DNA of 45,978 bases from Microbacterium album. Its GTDB lineage: Bacteria > Actinomycetota > Actinomycetes > Actinomycetales > Microbacteriaceae. This document shows, piece after piece, positions 44,660 to 45,978 of the stretch (the first letter of the stretch is position 1; each line of letters opens with the position of its first letter). Below the pieces are notes generated by a model that had not been told where the DNA came from, ran no database searches, and was given only the letters and a program-made list of their open reading frames with translations. Made by a program: the position numbers and the translations under genes. The DNA lies in contig NZ_BMJY01000022.1 of the NCBI RefSeq assembly GCF_014643695.1, forward strand, positions 1 to 45,978, written 5' to 3'.

Positions 44660-44725
44660 GCGTAAGAGAAATCCACCCCTTCGGGCCGGATCCCGCGTTC
44701 GGCTCCGATTCGGTGGACATCTCCG
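44660..44725. repeat. Dispersed intergenic inverted repeat, copy B
   Basis: CGCCACCGCGTAAGAGAAATCCACC matches copy A (3086-3108) at 20 or more of 25 positions. The distal arm CTCCGATTCGGTGGACATCTCC corresponds to CTCCGAATCCGTGGATTCCTCC in copy A. The inner sequence has diverged. Like copy A it starts within about 15 bp of a stop codon. Confidence 0.7.
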
Positions 44726-44798
44726 ATTCCGCGGCGGCCGGGATGGCGGTCTCCGCAAGGGGGATGCGGGGCAGGGCCTCGAGGGGCAGGATGAGGCC

Positions 44799-45842
44799 AT
44801 GCCCCACGACATCCCCGCGCCGATGCTCGCCAAGGCCGTGGCGAAGATCCCGGATCCCGCCAAGCACGCCGGCGGGCTCGTGTTCGAGCCGAAGTGGGAC
44901 GGCTTCCGCGTGCTGGCGTCGTGGGACGGCGAGACGGTCGAGCTCGGCTCACGCGGCGCGAAGCCGCTGACGCCGTACTTCCCCGAGCTGGTGGAGGCGC
45001 TCGCCCGGCTTCTGCCTGAGCCGTGCCTGATCGACGGGGAGATCGTCGTCGCGACGGGCGATCCGGGATCGCAGCGTCTGTCATGGGACGCGCTGTCGCA
45101 GCGGATCCATCCGGCCGCGTCGCGCATCCAGAAGCTCTCAGTCGAGACGCCGGCCATGCTGGTCGCGTTCGACCTGCTCGCGGTGGGAGACGAATCGCTG
45201 CTCGAGCAGCCCTTCCGACAGCGGCGGGAGCGCCTGGAGGAGCTGCTGCGGGATGTCCCCCACCCGCTGCACCTGACGCGCACGACGGACGATCCCGAAC
45301 TCGCCCGGCAGTGGCTCGACCGCTTCGAGGGCGCGGGCCTGGACGGCGTCGTCGCCAAACCGGCGGACGCCCCGTACGCACCGGGCAAGCGCACGATGCT
45401 CAAGATCAAGCACGCCCGCACGGCGGACGTGGTCGCGGTCGGCTACCGGATCCACAAGAGCGGTCGCGGCGTCGGCTCGCTGCTGGTCGGCCTGTACGGC
45501 GAGGACGACGTGCTGCACAACGTCGGCGGGGTATCGGCGTTCAGCGACAAGCGTCGGCTCGAGCTGCTCGACGAGCTGGAGCCGCTCGTCGAGCGCGACG
45601 CGTCGGGCGAGGCGGCCCGCGGCGAGACGGAGCGCTCGCGGTTCTCGTCCAACAAGGACGTGTCGTTCGTGGCGCTGCGCCCCGAGCGCGTGCTGGAGGT
45701 GCGGTACGACCAGCTCGAGGGCAGCCGCTTCCGCCACACGGTCCAGTTCGAGCGCTGGCGTCCCGACCGCGACCCGACGTCCTGCCGCTTCGAGCAGCTC
45801 GAGGTGCCGGCCGCGTACGACCTGGCCGACGTCCTCGACTAG
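44799..45842 (+). CDS. ATP-dependent DNA ligase (LigC-like)
   Basis: The 347-residue ligase has an adenylation domain with the nucleotidyl-lysine motif I EPKWDGFR (K32), DGEI (motif III region), FDLLA, GLDGVVAKP (motif IV) and MLKIKH (motif V). A C-terminal OB domain follows. No polymerase or nuclease domain is present, so it is a compact LigC-type enzyme that seals nicks in repair. A Ku gene, needed for end-joining, is not in this window. The frame upstream is a shadow of the CrtI-like gene. The Shine-Dalgarno is poor. Confidence 0.93.
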   Translation: MPHDIPAPMLAKAVAKIPDPAKHAGGLVFEPKWDGFRVLASWDGETVELGSRGAKPLTPYFPELVEALARLLPEPCLIDGEIVVATGDPGSQRLSWDALSQRIHPAASRIQKLSVETPAMLVAFDLLAVGDESLLEQPFRQRRERLEELLRDVPHPLHLTRTTDDPELARQWLDRFEGAGLDGVVAKPADAPYAPGKRTMLKIKHARTADVVAVGYRIHKSGRGVGSLLVGLYGEDDVLHNVGGVSAFSDKRRLELLDELEPLVERDASGEAARGETERSRFSSNKDVSFVALRPERVLEVRYDQLEGSRFRHTVQFERWRPDRDPTSCRFEQLEVPAAYDLADVLD

Positions 45843-45847
45843 CCCCG

Positions 45848-45886
45848 GTGCTGTTTACTAGCGCTCCCCGCGCTAGTAAACAGCAC
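45848..45886. repeat. 17-bp perfect hairpin between the ligase gene and the IS fragment
   Basis: GTGCTGTTTACTAGCGC (45848-45864) pairs perfectly with 45870-45886 around TCCCC. It starts 6 bp after the ligase stop and ends 6 bp before the transposase stop codon. It could terminate both convergent genes, or include the terminal inverted repeat of the insertion sequence. Confidence 0.85.
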
Positions 45887-45891
45887 GACGG

Positions 45892-45978
45892 CTAGTTGTA
45901 CTTCCCCGTGAGGTTGTGAACGCGGGAGGCTGGGGTCTGGCCGCCGAGGGCGGTGTGGGGTCGGTGGTGATTGTAGTG
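45892..45978 (-). CDS. IS481-family transposase, C-terminal end (partial, runs off window)
   Basis: The last 28 codons read on the minus strand give HYNHHRPHTALGGQTPASRV and then HNLTGKYN before a TAG at 45894-45892. HYNxxRPHxALGGxTPxxR is the signature C-terminus of the IS481/IS3-type integrase-core transposases, just after the catalytic glutamate. The rest of the element lies beyond the right edge, so intactness cannot be judged. Confidence 0.85.
   Translation of the reverse strand, partial: HYNHHRPHTALGGQTPASRVHNLTGKYN

Overview
The window is about 46 kb of very GC-rich DNA from an actinobacterium, most likely a member of the Microbacteriaceae (Microbacterium-like). I infer this from the codon use, the frequent GTG starts, the purH-purN-DUF6350 gene order beside sucCD, Ddn-type (deazaflavin) reductases, an LAxTG sorting motif, and many genes whose ATG lies 6-7 nt after a TAnnnT box (leaderless promoters). 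No plasmid or phage gene is visible. The only mobile-element trace is the 3' end of an IS481-type transposase running off the right edge.

Layout. 1-5134: tRNA-Ser(GGA) with its terminator, a small membrane protein, a MetE-like protein, an unknown membrane protein, a thioredoxin-reductase-like flavoprotein and a transglycosylase. 5115-15891: the centrepiece, a zinc-acquisition cluster. It holds a complete ABC importer (substrate-binding lipoprotein, ATPase, permease) and three surface proteins carrying the 'anchored repeat' (TIGR03769-type) domain, nearly all joined by ATGA overlaps. Beyond these lie a COG0523-like protein with a degraded GTPase core and a cysteine-free bL36 ribosomal protein. 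Two 15-bp Zur-type palindromes (14611-14625 and 15740-15754) flank the COG0523-like gene, so the whole block reads as one zinc-starvation regulon. 15958-24332: miscellaneous genes (zinc-ribbon protein, SRPBCC, Rieske/FAD oxidoreductase, acidic disordered protein, DUF2568, FAD-linked oxidase, L,D-transpeptidase, GNAT). 24646-28888: an asymmetric heterodimeric ABC exporter and an AhpD-like protein. 28923-31044: alkylation repair (ogt plus an Ada-AlkA fusion). 31846-35465: purH, purN and a DUF6350 membrane protein. 35565-38299: two Ddn-like reductases and an NCS2 purine permease. 38672-41125: sucCD and a tiny membrane protein. 41379-45842: acyl-CoA dehydrogenase, CrtI-like oxidoreductase and an ATP-dependent DNA ligase.

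The intergenic DNA is unusually patterned. Eight copies of a roughly 130-nt multi-hairpin element, all in one orientation, sit in four gaps (five clusters). They are often preceded by a GTTTCGACT...CTCAACGAGC palindromic unit and a C-rich spacer, which in one copy has become (CCCCTA)7. Other gaps carry a 22-bp tandem array, a two-copy dispersed inverted repeat and long perfect hairpins of unrelated sequence.

The most novel protein observation is that the zinc-binding lipoprotein carries, exactly where the histidine-rich loop of ZnuA normally lies, an anchored-repeat domain whose two halves are in circularly permuted order.
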